A stretch of DNA of 42,189 nt from an uncultured Bacteroides sp. (GTDB lineage Bacteria; Bacteroidota; Bacteroidia; Bacteroidales; Bacteroidaceae): positions 1 through 42,189 of the forward strand of contig CASEYC010000109.1 of the NCBI GenBank assembly GCA_949292025.1. The letters are read 5' to 3'. How positions within the stretch are numbered: position 1 is the first letter of the stretch; every line of letters begins with the position of its first letter. The translations under genes were made by a program, and so were the position numbers. Positions 12,678 to 21,377 of the stretch are shown here, piece by piece. The notes beneath the pieces were generated by a model. That model worked only from the letters and a program-made list of their open reading frames with translations. It made no database searches and had not been told where the DNA came from.

Positions 12678-13844
12678 ATGTTAACACAGATTATTAACGC
12701 CCGCATTCTTACCCCGCAGGGCTGGCTGAAAGACGGCTCGGTGCTCATCAGGGACAATAAGATTCTGGAAGTGACCAACTGCGACCTGCCCGTTGTGGGA
12801 GCGACGCTCATCGACGCCAAGGGAACCTACATCGTCCCCGGCGGAGTGGAAATCCACGCGCATGGTGGCGGAGGACGCGACTTCATGGAGGGAAGCGAAG
12901 ACGCTTTCCGCACAGCTGTCAAGACCCACATGCAACACGGTACAACCAGTATTTTCCCCACGCTTTCCTCATCGACCATCCCCATGATCCGGGCAGCCGC
13001 GGCCACCACGGAGAAACTGATGGCAGAGCCGGATTCGCCCGTATTGGGACTTCACCTGGAGGGCCATTACTTCAACATGGCGATGGCAGGCGGGCAGATG
13101 CCTGAAAACATCAAGGATCCCGACCCGCAGGAATACATCCCCTTGCTGGAAGAGACGCATTGCATCAAGCGTTGGGATGCCGCACCCGAGCTTCCGGGCG
13201 CCATGCAGTTCGGCAAGTACATCACCTCGAAGGGCATCCTGGCGTGCGTGGGACATACCCAGGCCGAATTCGAGGACATTGAGACCGCTTTCCAAGTGGG
13301 CTATCGCCACGCCACCCACTTCTACAATGCCATGCCGGGCTTCCACAAGCGCAAAGGCTACAAGTACGAAGGCACGGTGGAGAGCATCTACCTGATGGAC
13401 GACATGACCGTGGAGGTGGTGGCCGACGGCATCCACGTGCCTCCCACGATTCTCCGCCTTGTCTACAAGATCAAAGGCGTGGAGAAGACCGCCCTCATCA
13501 CCGATGCCCTGGCTTGCGCCGCCAGCGACAGCAAGGAAGCCTTCGACCCGCGCGTCATCATCGAGGACGGCGTGTGCAAGCTGGCCGACCGCTCCGCCCT
13601 GGCAGGCAGCATCGCCACGATGGACCGCCTTATCCGCACGATGGTGCAGAAAGCCGAGATTCCTTTGGAGGACGCCGTGCGCATGGCTTCGGAGACCCCG
13701 GCACGCATCATGGGCGTGGCCGACCGCAAAGGCACGCTGGAGAAAGGCAAGGATGCCGACATCCTCGCGCTGGACAATGACCTCAACGTCCGTGCCGTAT
13801 GGGCCATGGGCAAGATTGTCGAAGGCACCAATACGTTGTTTTGA
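12678..13844 (+). CDS. nagA: N-acetylglucosamine-6-phosphate deacetylase, divergent copy 1
   Basis: A 388-residue amidohydrolase that removes acetate from GlcNAc-6-phosphate, feeding amino-sugar catabolism and cell-wall recycling. The start MLTQIINARILTPQGWLKDG matches the second copy exactly in position; the frame open from 12624 overlaps the promoter. The metal motif is H60-A-H62-G, the metal Glu is E128 (HLEGHYF), later histidines are in CVGHTQAEF and HATHFYNAMPGFHKR, and the catalytic Asp is in LITDALACA. The family EGP triplet is EGH here, and the following loop (FNMAMAGGQMPENIKD) differs from copy 2. The sequence is otherwise highly similar to the neighbour at 14076, pointing to tandem duplication. 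The substrate of this copy may have shifted. Confidence 0.9.
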   Translation: MLTQIINARILTPQGWLKDGSVLIRDNKILEVTNCDLPVVGATLIDAKGTYIVPGGVEIHAHGGGGRDFMEGSEDAFRTAVKTHMQHGTTSIFPTLSSSTIPMIRAAAATTEKLMAEPDSPVLGLHLEGHYFNMAMAGGQMPENIKDPDPQEYIPLLEETHCIKRWDAAPELPGAMQFGKYITSKGILACVGHTQAEFEDIETAFQVGYRHATHFYNAMPGFHKRKGYKYEGTVESIYLMDDMTVEVVADGIHVPPTILRLVYKIKGVEKTALITDALACAASDSKEAFDPRVIIEDGVCKLADRSALAGSIATMDRLIRTMVQKAEIPLEDAVRMASETPARIMGVADRKGTLEKGKDADILALDNDLNVRAVWAMGKIVEGTNTLF

Positions 13845-13858
13845 CAAATAGGAATTTA

Positions 13859-14037
13859 GCGGCCGGAGGCCGCCGGAGAAGTTATAGGAGTTAAAGAAGT
13901 TATCACTTCGCTTCGCTCCGTTAGAAGTTAAAGCCAATACCTTGTGTATGGCATACATACAAATCGCCGGACCAACTATTGGCTTTAACTTCTGAGTCCG
14001 CCTTGGCGGACGATAACTTCTTCTAACTCCTTAACTC
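13859..14037. repeat. Compound palindromic element of about 180 bp between the nagA copies
   Basis: Nested inverted repeats: 13886-13904 with 14012-14031 (one-base interruption), and 13923-13939 with 13977-13993 (17 bp perfect, arm AGAAGTTAAAGCCAATA). It also holds two local hairpins, GCGGCC-GGA-GGCCGC at 13859-13873 and GTCCGCC-TT-GGCGGAC at 13996-14011. There is no ORF inside. The whole could form a branched hairpin or cruciform. It is too elaborate for a simple terminator and may be a non-coding mobile repeat. Confidence 0.85.
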
Positions 14038-14075
14038 CTCAAAAATAAATTATCATTTAACTAATACAAGAAGTT

Positions 14076-15242
14076 ATGCTGACACAACTCATAAACGGCC
14101 ATATCCTGACCCCGCAAGGTTGGCTGAAAGACGGCTCGGTCCTCATCAACGACGGGAAAATACTGGAAGTAACCAATAGCGACTTGGCCGTCATCGGCGC
14201 CAAGGTCATCGACGCCAAGGGCATGTACATCGTCCCCGGCTTCATCTCCATGCACAGCCACGGAGGCGCGGGACACGACTTCACCGAAGCCACGCCCGAA
14301 GCCTTCCAAGCCATCGTGCAGGCACACCTGAAGCACGGGGCCACCTCCATCTTCCCCACGTTGTCCTCTGTTCCTTTCGACGTCATCCGCCAGGCCACGG
14401 GCATCTGCGAGGAGATGATGGCCCAACCGGACAGCCCTGTCCTCGGCCTCCACATCGAAGGCCCGTACCTCAGCCAGCGCATGGCCGGCAAGCAATGGGG
14501 CGACTCCTTGAAAGAACCTGATCCCGAGGAATACATCCCCTTGCTGGAGAGCACGCAGTGCATCAAGCGTTGGGACATCAGCCCCGAACTGCCGGGCGCG
14601 CACGACTTCGCACGCTACACTTCCGGCCGGGGCATCCTGACCGCCATCACGCACACCGAGGCCGAGTATCCCGAAATCAAAGCGGCCTTCGAAGCCGGAT
14701 TCACCCATGCCGCACACTTCTACAACGCCATGCCGGGCTTCCACAAGCGTCGTGAATACAAGTACGAAGGTACCGTGGAGAGCGTCTACCTGATAGACGG
14801 AATGACCGTCGAGGTCATTGCCGATGGCGTCCACCTGCCCGCCACCATCCTGAAGCTGGTGTACAAGCTGAAAGGTGTGGAGAACACCTGCCTGGTGACG
14901 GACGCCTTGAAGTATGCCGCCTACGACGGGCCGATGGACGACCCGCGCTATGTGATAGAAGACGGCGTCTGCAAGCTGGCCGACCATCAGACCATCGCCG
15001 GAAGCATTGCTTCGGTGGATCGCCTGGTGCAGGTGATGGTGCACAAGGCCGGCATTCCCTTGGCCGATGCCGTGCGCATGGCTTCCGAGACGCCTGCCCG
15101 TGTCATTGGCGTGGCCGACCGCAAGGGTACGCTCCAGAAGGGCAAGGACGCGGACATCGTCATCCTGGACAAGGATGTGAACGTCCGTTGCGTCTTCTCT
15201 TACGGCAACATCGTGGAAGGCACGAACACGATGATACACTAA
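14076..15242 (+). CDS. nagA: N-acetylglucosamine-6-phosphate deacetylase, copy 2
   Basis: A 388-residue paralogue of the preceding gene, same length and colinear throughout. Metal and catalytic features are canonical: H60-S-H62-G, HIEGPYLSQRMAGKQ with E128 and the standard EGP, ITHTEAEYPE, HAAHFYNAMPGFHKR, and Asp in LVTDALKYA. It deacetylates GlcNAc-6-phosphate to glucosamine-6-phosphate in the cytoplasm. The canonical EGP motif suggests this copy keeps the ancestral activity. It sits 231 bp after copy 1, separated by the compound palindrome, so it may be transcribed separately. No nagB or sugar transporter is adjacent. Confidence 0.93.
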   Translation: MLTQLINGHILTPQGWLKDGSVLINDGKILEVTNSDLAVIGAKVIDAKGMYIVPGFISMHSHGGAGHDFTEATPEAFQAIVQAHLKHGATSIFPTLSSVPFDVIRQATGICEEMMAQPDSPVLGLHIEGPYLSQRMAGKQWGDSLKEPDPEEYIPLLESTQCIKRWDISPELPGAHDFARYTSGRGILTAITHTEAEYPEIKAAFEAGFTHAAHFYNAMPGFHKRREYKYEGTVESVYLIDGMTVEVIADGVHLPATILKLVYKLKGVENTCLVTDALKYAAYDGPMDDPRYVIEDGVCKLADHQTIAGSIASVDRLVQVMVHKAGIPLADAVRMASETPARVIGVADRKGTLQKGKDADIVILDKDVNVRCVFSYGNIVEGTNTMIH

Positions 15243-15274
15243 GGAAGTGGTGAACTGACATCGCAACTGATTGG

Positions 15275-15349
15275 TTAGGCGCGGATTGCGCGGATTTCAC
15301 GGATATTTTTCACGAATTTGCCCGTGTAATCCGCATAATCCGTGCCTAA
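15275..15349. repeat. GGCGCGGATT hairpin family, copy 2, downstream of nagA
   Basis: The left arm TTAGGCGCGGATTGCGCGG pairs with the right arm CCGCATAATCCGTGCCTAA. It ends 16 bp before the purL -7 element and is followed by a T-rich stretch (15354-15361). It probably ends the nagA transcript; on the other side it forms the upstream edge of the purL promoter. Confidence 0.8.
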
Positions 15350-15365
15350 TCTCATTTTTTTATAC

Positions 15366-15373
15366 TACCTTTG
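15366..15373 (+). promoter_or_regulatory. -7 element of purL
   Basis: TACCTTTG matches the Bacteroidota consensus exactly. The -33 position falls in the end of the hairpin repeat and is poor. The leader to the ATG at 15441 is about 60 nt and AT-rich. No purine riboswitch fold was recognised in it. Confidence 0.5.
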
Positions 15374-15440
15374 TACCCCGAGCAATGCCGCCTCTGTTTG
15401 GCACGCATATACATATTATAATATATATAACCGTATAGAT

Positions 15441-18400
15441 ATGATTCTCTTTTTCAGAACCCCCTCGCAGAGCGTGATTGCCGCCGAGTGCGACCACACG
15501 CCCGATGCTGCGGACATCCGCAAACTTTGCTGGCTTTTTGGGGAGGCTACCCCCGAGACTGAAAACAACCTGACGGGACACTTCGTGGGCCCGCGCCGCG
15601 AGATGATTACCCCGTGGAGCACCAATGCTGTGGAGATTACCCAAAACATGGGTTTCAAGGGCATCGCGCGCATCGAGGAATATTTCCCCGTGAAGGACGA
15701 GAACGCCGACCACGATCCGATGCTGCAACGTATGTACAAGGGCTTGGATCAGAATGTCTTCACTACCAACCGCAAGCCCGAACCCATCTTGCACATCGAG
15801 GATCTGGAAGCCTACAACGAGCAGGAAGGCTTGGCGCTCAGCCCCGAGGAAATCGCGTACCTGAAGAAGGTGGAGAAGGACCTCGGCCGTCCGCTGACCG
15901 ACAGCGAAGTCTTCGGCTTTGCACAGATTAACTCCGAGCATTGCCGTCACAAGATATTCGGCGGCACGTTCATCATCGACGGCGAGGAGAAGGAGTCTTC
16001 TCTCTTCCAGATGATCAAGAAGACCACCAAGGAGAATCCCAACAAAATCATATCCGCCTACAAGGACAACGTGGCCTTTGCCGAAGGACCCGTCATCGAG
16101 CAGTTTGCCCCGGCAGACCATTCGAAGCCCGACTATTTCCAGGTGAAGGACATCAAGAGCGTCATTTCCCTGAAGGCGGAGACGCACAACTTCCCCACCA
16201 CCGTGGAGCCGTTCAACGGCGCCTCGACGGGTACGGGCGGAGAAATCCGTGACCGTATGGGCGGCGGCAAGGGCTCTTGGCCCATCGCAGGTACGGCGGT
16301 GTACATGACTTCCTATCCCCGCACGGAGGAAGGCCGTCCCTGGGAAGAAATCCTGCCCGTGCGCAAGTGGCTCTACCAGACGCCCGAACAGATACTTATC
16401 AAGGCATCCAATGGTGCCAGTGACTTCGGCAACAAGTTCGGCCAGCCGCTCATCTGCGGCTCCGTGCTGACTTTCGAACACAAGGAGACGCCCGAAGATG
16501 CCGAATATGGCTACGACAAGGTCATCATGCTGGCCGGTGGCGTGGGCTACGGCACCGAGCGCGACTGCCAGAAAGGCAAGCCCGAGGCAGGCAACAAGAT
16601 TGTGGTGATGGGCGGCGACAACTACCGCATCGGCTTGGGCGGCGGCTCCGTGTCGTCCGTGGACACAGGCCGGTATAGCAGCGGCATCGAACTGAACGCC
16701 GTGCAGCGTGCCAACGCCGAGATGCAGAAGCGTGCCTACAACGTGGTGCGTGCCCTCTGCGAGGAAGATACCAACCCCGTCGTTTCCATCCACGACCACG
16801 GGTCGGCCGGACACGTCAACTGCCTCTCCGAACTGGTGGAGGAGTGCGGTGGCCTGATAGACATGAGCAAGTTGCCCATCGGCGACAAGACGCTTTCCGC
16901 CAAGGAAATCATCGCCAATGAGAGCCAGGAGCGCATGGGCCTCCTCATCAAGGAGGAAGCCATCGAGCACGTGGCCAAGATTGCCGAGCGCGAGCGTGCC
17001 CCGATGTACGTCGTGGGCGAGACCACGGGCGACCACCGCTTTGCCTTCCAGCAGGCAGACGGGGTGCGTCCCTTCGACTTGGCGGTTGACCAGATGTTCG
17101 GCTCGTCGCCCAAGACTTATATGGTGGACAAGACTGTGGAGCATCACTATGCTATGCCGACCTACGAGCTCTCCAAACTGCATGAATACCTGGCCAATGT
17201 GCTCCAATTGGAAGCCGTGGCGTGCAAGGATTGGCTGACCAACAAGGTGGACCGCTCAGTAACGGGCAAGATTGCCCGCCAGCAATGCGTGGGCGAACTC
17301 CAGTTGCCTTTGAGCGACTGTGGCGTGGTGGCTTTGGACTACCGGGGCGAGAAAGGCATTGCCACCGCTTTGGGCCATGCACCCCAGGCTGCTTTGGCCG
17401 ACTCGAAGGCGGGTTCCGTCCTCTCCGTGGCCGAAGCCCTGACCAACCTTGTTTGGGCACCTATGGCCGACGGGTTGGACAGCGTTTCCCTCTCTGCCAA
17501 CTGGATGTGGCCCTGCCGCTCGCAAGAGGGCGAGGATGCTCGTCTCTATACTGCCGTGCAGGCATTGAGCGATTTCTGCTGCGCCCTGCGCGTCAATGTG
17601 CCCACGGGCAAGGACTCCCTGTCCATGACGCAGAAATATCCTGACGGCAGCAAAGTCATCTCTCCGGGCACGGTCATCGTGTCTGCCGGAGGCGAGGTGA
17701 GCGACGTGAAGAAGGTCGTTTCGCCCGTCTTGGTCAATGACCCGCACACGACGCTCTACCACATCGACTTCAGCTTCGACACCTTGAAGCTGGGCGGCTC
17801 GGCCTTCGCGCAATCATTGGGCAAGGTGGGCAGCGACGTGCCTACGGTGCAGAACCCTGAATACTTCCGCGATGCCTTCTTGGCCGTGCAGGATTTGATA
17901 AACAGAGGCTTGGTATTGGCCGGACACGACATCTCGGCCGGCGGTCTCATCACCACCCTGCTGGAGATGTGCTTCTCCAACATGGAGGGCGGACTGGAAA
18001 TCAGCCTCGACAAGATAAAGGAAGACGACCTCATCAAGATACTCTTTGCCGAAAATCCGGGCGTGGTCATCCAGGTGGCCAACAAGCACAAGGATTTGGT
18101 GAAGAAGATACTGGAAGATGCCGGCGTGGGCTACGTCAAGCTGGGCAAGCCCACCGATGAACGCCATATCCTCGTGGAGAAGGACGGTGCCACCTACCAG
18201 TTCGGCATTGACTATATGCGTGATGTGTGGTACTCCACTTCCTATCTCTTGGATCGCCGCCAGTCGATGAATGGTTGCGCCAAGGCCCGTTATGAGAACT
18301 ACAAGATGCAGCCCGTGGAACTGGCCTTCATGCCCGGCTTCACCGGCAAGCTCTCCCAATACGGCATCAGCCCCGACCGCCGCACGCCGACAGGCATCCG

Positions 18401-19154
18401 CGCCGCCATCATCCGCGAGAAGGGCACGAACGGCGAGCGTGAGATGGCTTACTCCCTCTACCTGGCTGGTTTCGACGTGAAGGACGTGACCATGACCGAC
18501 CTTGTCAGTGGCCGCGAGACGCTGGACGATGTCAACATGATTGTCTTCTGCGGCGGCTTCTCCAACTCCGACGTGCTCGGCTCCGCCAAGGGATGGGCCG
18601 GTGCCTTCCTGTTCAACCCGAAGGCGAAGGAAACCCTTGACCGCTACTATGCCCGCGAGGACACGTTGTCTTTGGGCGTGTGCAACGGCTGCCAGCTGAT
18701 GATGGAGTTGAATCTCATCGCCCCCGAGGACGAAAAGCGCATCCGCATGTTGCACAACGATTCGCACAAGTTCGAGAGCCGCTTCCTGGGCGTCACCATC
18801 CCGACTAACCGCAGCGTGATGTTCGGCTCGCTCAGTGGCAGCAAGCTGGGCATCTGGGTGGCCCACGGCGAAGGCAAGTTCTCCCTGCCCTACGACGAGG
18901 ACCATTACAACATCGTGGCGAAGTACAGCTACGACGAGTATCCGGGCAACCCCAACGGTTCGGACTATTCCGCCGCTGCCGTGGCCAGTGCCGATGGACG
19001 CCACTTGGCCATCATGCCCCACTTGGAGCGTGCCATCTTCCCGTGGCAGAACGCCTGCTATCCCGCCGACCGCCTGCATTCCGACCAGGTGACGCCGTGG
19101 ATGGAGGCCTTCGTCAACGCCCGCCGTTGGATAGAGAACAAGCTGGGGAAATAA
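15441..19154 (+). CDS. purL: Phosphoribosylformylglycinamidine synthase, single-chain type
   Basis: A 1237-residue enzyme converting FGAR, glutamine and ATP to FGAM in de novo purine synthesis. The order is a PurS-like N-terminal domain, linker, two AIRS-type ATPase halves and a glutamine amidotransferase. Visible motifs are INSEHCRHKIFGG, ETHNFPTTVEPFNGAST (nucleotide site) and RMGGGKGSWP. The C-terminal amidotransferase has the nucleophile Cys in SLGVCNGCQLMM and His/Glu in MPHLERAIFPWQNA. The start MILFFRTPSQSVIAAECDH is family-typical; the frame runs 33 codons further up but crosses the promoter. The length fits the large Gram-negative form (E. coli about 1295). It stands alone with its own promoter and terminator. 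Confidence 0.96.
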   Translation: MILFFRTPSQSVIAAECDHTPDAADIRKLCWLFGEATPETENNLTGHFVGPRREMITPWSTNAVEITQNMGFKGIARIEEYFPVKDENADHDPMLQRMYKGLDQNVFTTNRKPEPILHIEDLEAYNEQEGLALSPEEIAYLKKVEKDLGRPLTDSEVFGFAQINSEHCRHKIFGGTFIIDGEEKESSLFQMIKKTTKENPNKIISAYKDNVAFAEGPVIEQFAPADHSKPDYFQVKDIKSVISLKAETHNFPTTVEPFNGASTGTGGEIRDRMGGGKGSWPIAGTAVYMTSYPRTEEGRPWEEILPVRKWLYQTPEQILIKASNGASDFGNKFGQPLICGSVLTFEHKETPEDAEYGYDKVIMLAGGVGYGTERDCQKGKPEAGNKIVVMGGDNYRIGLGGGSVSSVDTGRYSSGIELNAVQRANAEMQKRAYNVVRALCEEDTNPVVSIHDHGSAGHVNCLSELVEECGGLIDMSKLPIGDKTLSAKEIIANESQERMGLLIKEEAIEHVAKIAERERAPMYVVGETTGDHRFAFQQADGVRPFDLAVDQMFGSSPKTYMVDKTVEHHYAMPTYELSKLHEYLANVLQLEAVACKDWLTNKVDRSVTGKIARQQCVGELQLPLSDCGVVALDYRGEKGIATALGHAPQAALADSKAGSVLSVAEALTNLVWAPMADGLDSVSLSANWMWPCRSQEGEDARLYTAVQALSDFCCALRVNVPTGKDSLSMTQKYPDGSKVISPGTVIVSAGGEVSDVKKVVSPVLVNDPHTTLYHIDFSFDTLKLGGSAFAQSLGKVGSDVPTVQNPEYFRDAFLAVQDLINRGLVLAGHDISAGGLITTLLEMCFSNMEGGLEISLDKIKEDDLIKILFAENPGVVIQVANKHKDLVKKILEDAGVGYVKLGKPTDERHILVEKDGATYQFGIDYMRDVWYSTSYLLDRRQSMNGCAKARYENYKMQPVELAFMPGFTGKLSQYGISPDRRTPTGIRAAIIREKGTNGEREMAYSLYLAGFDVKDVTMTDLVSGRETLDDVNMIVFCGGFSNSDVLGSAKGWAGAFLFNPKAKETLDRYYAREDTLSLGVCNGCQLMMELNLIAPEDEKRIRMLHNDSHKFESRFLGVTIPTNRSVMFGSLSGSKLGIWVAHGEGKFSLPYDEDHYNIVAKYSYDEYPGNPNGSDYSAAAVASADGRHLAIMPHLERAIFPWQNACYPADRLHSDQVTPWMEAFVNARRWIENKLGK

Positions 19155-19214
19155 ATCCCCCAGGCACTTGGAATTACCCGCGGGATAGCCCACAAACTAC
19201 CCGCGGGGATTTTT
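19153..19214 (+). terminator. purL terminator with a two-copy 23-bp repeat
   Basis: AAATCCCC (19153-19160) can pair with GGGGATTT (19205-19212), followed by TTG. Inside, TACCCGCGGG occurs at 19175 and again at 19198, exactly 23 bp apart, and CCCGCGGG is itself palindromic. The spacing equals that of the tandem arrays elsewhere in the window. Confidence 0.6.
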
Positions 19215-19244
19215 GTTGGTAGTCTTTAATGATGTGATAAACAG

Positions 19245-20126
19245 ATGATAATGCCTCTCTTATTATGCCTGTATAACGTATGCGTGCCCTGTGCCTTGTC
19301 CGCTTTTCCCTTGGCGTTGACCGGGACTTTGTCCGCGCGGGTCAATACGTGGATGTGGGTGATTTGTGTGTTGGCTGCCTTGGTCTTGCTGGTGGTCACT
19401 TGGCGCGACTGGCTCATCCGGAAGCAGCGCAAGCGCTACGATGACAAGGTGCGCGATTTGGTCCGCACCCTCTACGGCATCCGTTTGCCTTTGGCTTCCA
19501 TCAAGGCGCCGCTGGAGGAACTGGCCGGACAAGGGAGCTTGAGCGATGAGGAACGGAACCGCATCTGTACGGCCTTGCGTCATACGGATTCCTTGCTTGA
19601 CTTGGTGGAAAACCTCAAGAAGGAGTGGCAGATGAACGTGTGGTCCGATGAGGACGGCATCGCGGACGATGAGCTGAACGCTCGCCTGGAGGAAATCATG
19701 GCATTCTTCCGCCTCTATGCCGATGAGGCCCAAGGCAGGAATGGCCTGTCGCCTTCGGGATGTACCAATTGCAACAACGAGCTGGATTGGAAGTTCATCG
19801 CCTCCGTCCAGAAGGCAGTGGAAGACAATATGGACACGCCGGGCTTTACGGTGGATACCCTATGCAGTATGCTCAACATGAGCCGCACCAGCTTCTACAA
19901 CAAGCTGAAGGCCCTCACCGACCAGGCACCGGCCGACTATGTGCGCCTCATCCGGCTGAACCGCGCTAAGCAACTGTTGAGGGAGCAACGCTATACGGTC
20001 AGCGAGGTGGCCGGGATGACGGGGTTCAGTGATGCCGCCTATTTCCGCGAGGTGTTCAAAAAGCATTACCACATCAGCCCCACCCAATACGCCAAGGGCG
20101 AGGAACCAAAACCTGCATCGAAATGA
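19245..20126 (+). CDS. Membrane-anchored AraC-family regulator with a degenerate histidine-kinase segment
   Basis: A 293-residue protein. A hydrophobic N-terminus (about 1-27) and a transmembrane helix (about 36-52, MWVICVLAALVLLVVTW) are separated by only about 10 residues. Then comes a helical segment resembling a HisKA dimerization domain (RTLYGIRLPLASIKAPLEEL, about 70-125), in which the phosphoacceptor His of the usual SHEFRTPL box is Tyr. The C-terminus (about 190-285) is a complete AraC DNA-binding domain: FTVDTLCSMLNMSRTSFYNK and VSEVAGMTGFSDAAYFREVF. It reads like a hybrid two-component regulator that has lost its sensor, ATPase and receiver. Two ATGs (19245, 19251) are possible. Its stop overlaps the transporter start by 4 bp, so it is translationally coupled to it. 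Confidence 0.85.
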   Translation: MIMPLLLCLYNVCVPCALSAFPLALTGTLSARVNTWMWVICVLAALVLLVVTWRDWLIRKQRKRYDDKVRDLVRTLYGIRLPLASIKAPLEELAGQGSLSDEERNRICTALRHTDSLLDLVENLKKEWQMNVWSDEDGIADDELNARLEEIMAFFRLYADEAQGRNGLSPSGCTNCNNELDWKFIASVQKAVEDNMDTPGFTVDTLCSMLNMSRTSFYNKLKALTDQAPADYVRLIRLNRAKQLLREQRYTVSEVAGMTGFSDAAYFREVFKKHYHISPTQYAKGEEPKPASK

Positions 20127-20656
20127 ACCTGTATTTAGAAGCTTTTTCCATTTTCTTCAAGATTGGCGCCTTCACCATCGGCGGTGGTTATGCGATGGTG
20201 CCCCTGATAGAAGACGAAATCGTGACCAAACGCCGTTGGCTGGCCAAGGAGGACTTCATCGACCTGCTGGCCATCGCCCAGTCATCGCCGGGCATCCTGG
20301 CGGTGAACATCTCCATTTTCATCGGTTATCGGCTGAAGGGAGTGCCGGGCAGCATTGTCACCGCCTTGGGCACAGTGCTTCCGTCTTTCCTCATCATCTT
20401 GGCCATCGCGCTGTTCTTCCACAACTTCAAGGACAGCGTTGTGGTGGAGCGCATCTTCAAGGGCATCCGTCCGGCGGTGGTGGCCCTGATTGCCGCGCCC
20501 ACGTTCAGTATGGCCAAGTCCGCGAAGATTACCAAATACAACGTGTGGATTCCTGTCGTGTCCGCCTTGCTCATTTGGTTGCTGGGCTTCTCGCCCATTT
20601 GGATTATCATCGCGGCGGGCGTGGGCGGATTCATTTATGGTAAATGTTGTAAATAG
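20123..20656 (+). CDS. Chromate transporter family protein, first half-size subunit
   Basis: A 177-residue short CHR-family membrane protein. The family signature FKIGAFTIGGGYAMVPLIEDE is at residues 11-31, followed by AIAQSSPGILAVNISIFIGY. About five hydrophobic segments are visible. Half-size CHR proteins occur as pairs that together correspond to the full-length ChrA, an anion transporter exporting chromate in characterised cases; the natural substrate in gut bacteria is unknown. The start ATG overlaps the AraC stop (ATGA). The second subunit begins 135 bp downstream, beyond a hairpin repeat. Confidence 0.88.
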   Translation: MNLYLEAFSIFFKIGAFTIGGGYAMVPLIEDEIVTKRRWLAKEDFIDLLAIAQSSPGILAVNISIFIGYRLKGVPGSIVTALGTVLPSFLIILAIALFFHNFKDSVVVERIFKGIRPAVVALIAAPTFSMAKSAKITKYNVWIPVVSALLIWLLGFSPIWIIIAAGVGGFIYGKCCK

Positions 20657-20664
20657 GAATTTAA

Positions 20665-20767
20665 TTTTGGCGCGGATTACGCGGATTTCACGGATATATT
20701 ATTTGTGAAACCATTAGCATTCATAATTCTATAATAAAACTTAGTCCGTGAAATCCGCGCCCAAAAA
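20665..20767. repeat. GGCGCGGATT hairpin family, copy 3, between the paired chromate transporter genes
   Basis: The left arm holds TTTTGGCGCGGATT and ATTTCACGGAT; the right arm is AGTCCGTGAAATCCGCGCC followed by CAAAAAA. The left side carries an extra ACGCGGATT, as if a 9-bp unit had duplicated. The loop (about 20695-20740) is AT-rich. The hairpin splits what should be one two-subunit operon and could attenuate expression of the second gene. Confidence 0.8.
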
Positions 20768-20791
20768 ACCGATAAATTATCATCTAAATCT

Positions 20792-21364
20792 ATGATTTTT
20801 CTTCAACTCTTCTACACCTTCTTCAAGATAGGCCTTTTCGGCTTCGGCGGGGGCTATGCCATGCTCTCGATGATACAGGGCGAGGTGGTGACGCGCCACG
20901 ACTGGCTCTCGCCCCAGGAGTTCACGGATATTGTGGCCATCAGCCAGATGACGCCCGGACCCATCGGCATCAATTCGGCCACGTATGTGGGCTATGACGC
21001 TATTGTCAATGCCGGCTACGGTATGGGGTGGGGCATCTTCGGCTCGGCGTTGGCCACGTTTGCCGTGGTGTTGCCCTCGTTCATCCTGATGCTCACCATC
21101 AGCAAGTTCTTCTTGAAATACCAGAAGCATCCCGTGGTGGAGTCCGTGTTCAGCGGGCTGCGTCCGGCAGTGGTGGGACTGCTGGCTTCGGCCGCCCTGG
21201 TGCTGATGAATGTGGAGAACTTCGGTTCGCCCACGGAAGACACCCGCTCGTTCGTCATCAGTTGCCTGATTTTCCTGGTTGCCTTTGTCGGCACGAGGCG
21301 ATACAAGGTCAATCCCATCTTGATGATTGTGCTCTGTGGGGAGGCTGGTGTATTGCTCTATTAA
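20792..21364 (+). CDS. Chromate transporter family protein, second half-size subunit
   Basis: A 190-residue partner of the upstream gene. FKIGLFGFGGGYAMLSMIQGE is at about 11-31, followed by AISQMTPGPIGINSATYVGY, the most conserved CHR region, and an additional C-terminal hydrophobic pair ending in VNPILMIVLCGEAGVLLY. Pairing with the first subunit is expected from the known short-chain CHR arrangement. The start at 20792 has the conserved MIFLQLFYTFFKIG beginning. Whether it depends on read-through past the hairpin at 20665 or on an unseen promoter is not clear. Confidence 0.88.
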   Translation: MIFLQLFYTFFKIGLFGFGGGYAMLSMIQGEVVTRHDWLSPQEFTDIVAISQMTPGPIGINSATYVGYDAIVNAGYGMGWGIFGSALATFAVVLPSFILMLTISKFFLKYQKHPVVESVFSGLRPAVVGLLASAALVLMNVENFGSPTEDTRSFVISCLIFLVAFVGTRRYKVNPILMIVLCGEAGVLLY

Positions 21365-21377
21365 TCAGTGATATAAT

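Noticed and set aside
15374-15440. Purine riboswitch in the purL leader
   Set aside because: The leader is only about 60 nt, AT-rich and lacks the conserved purine-aptamer loops or a pairing scheme.
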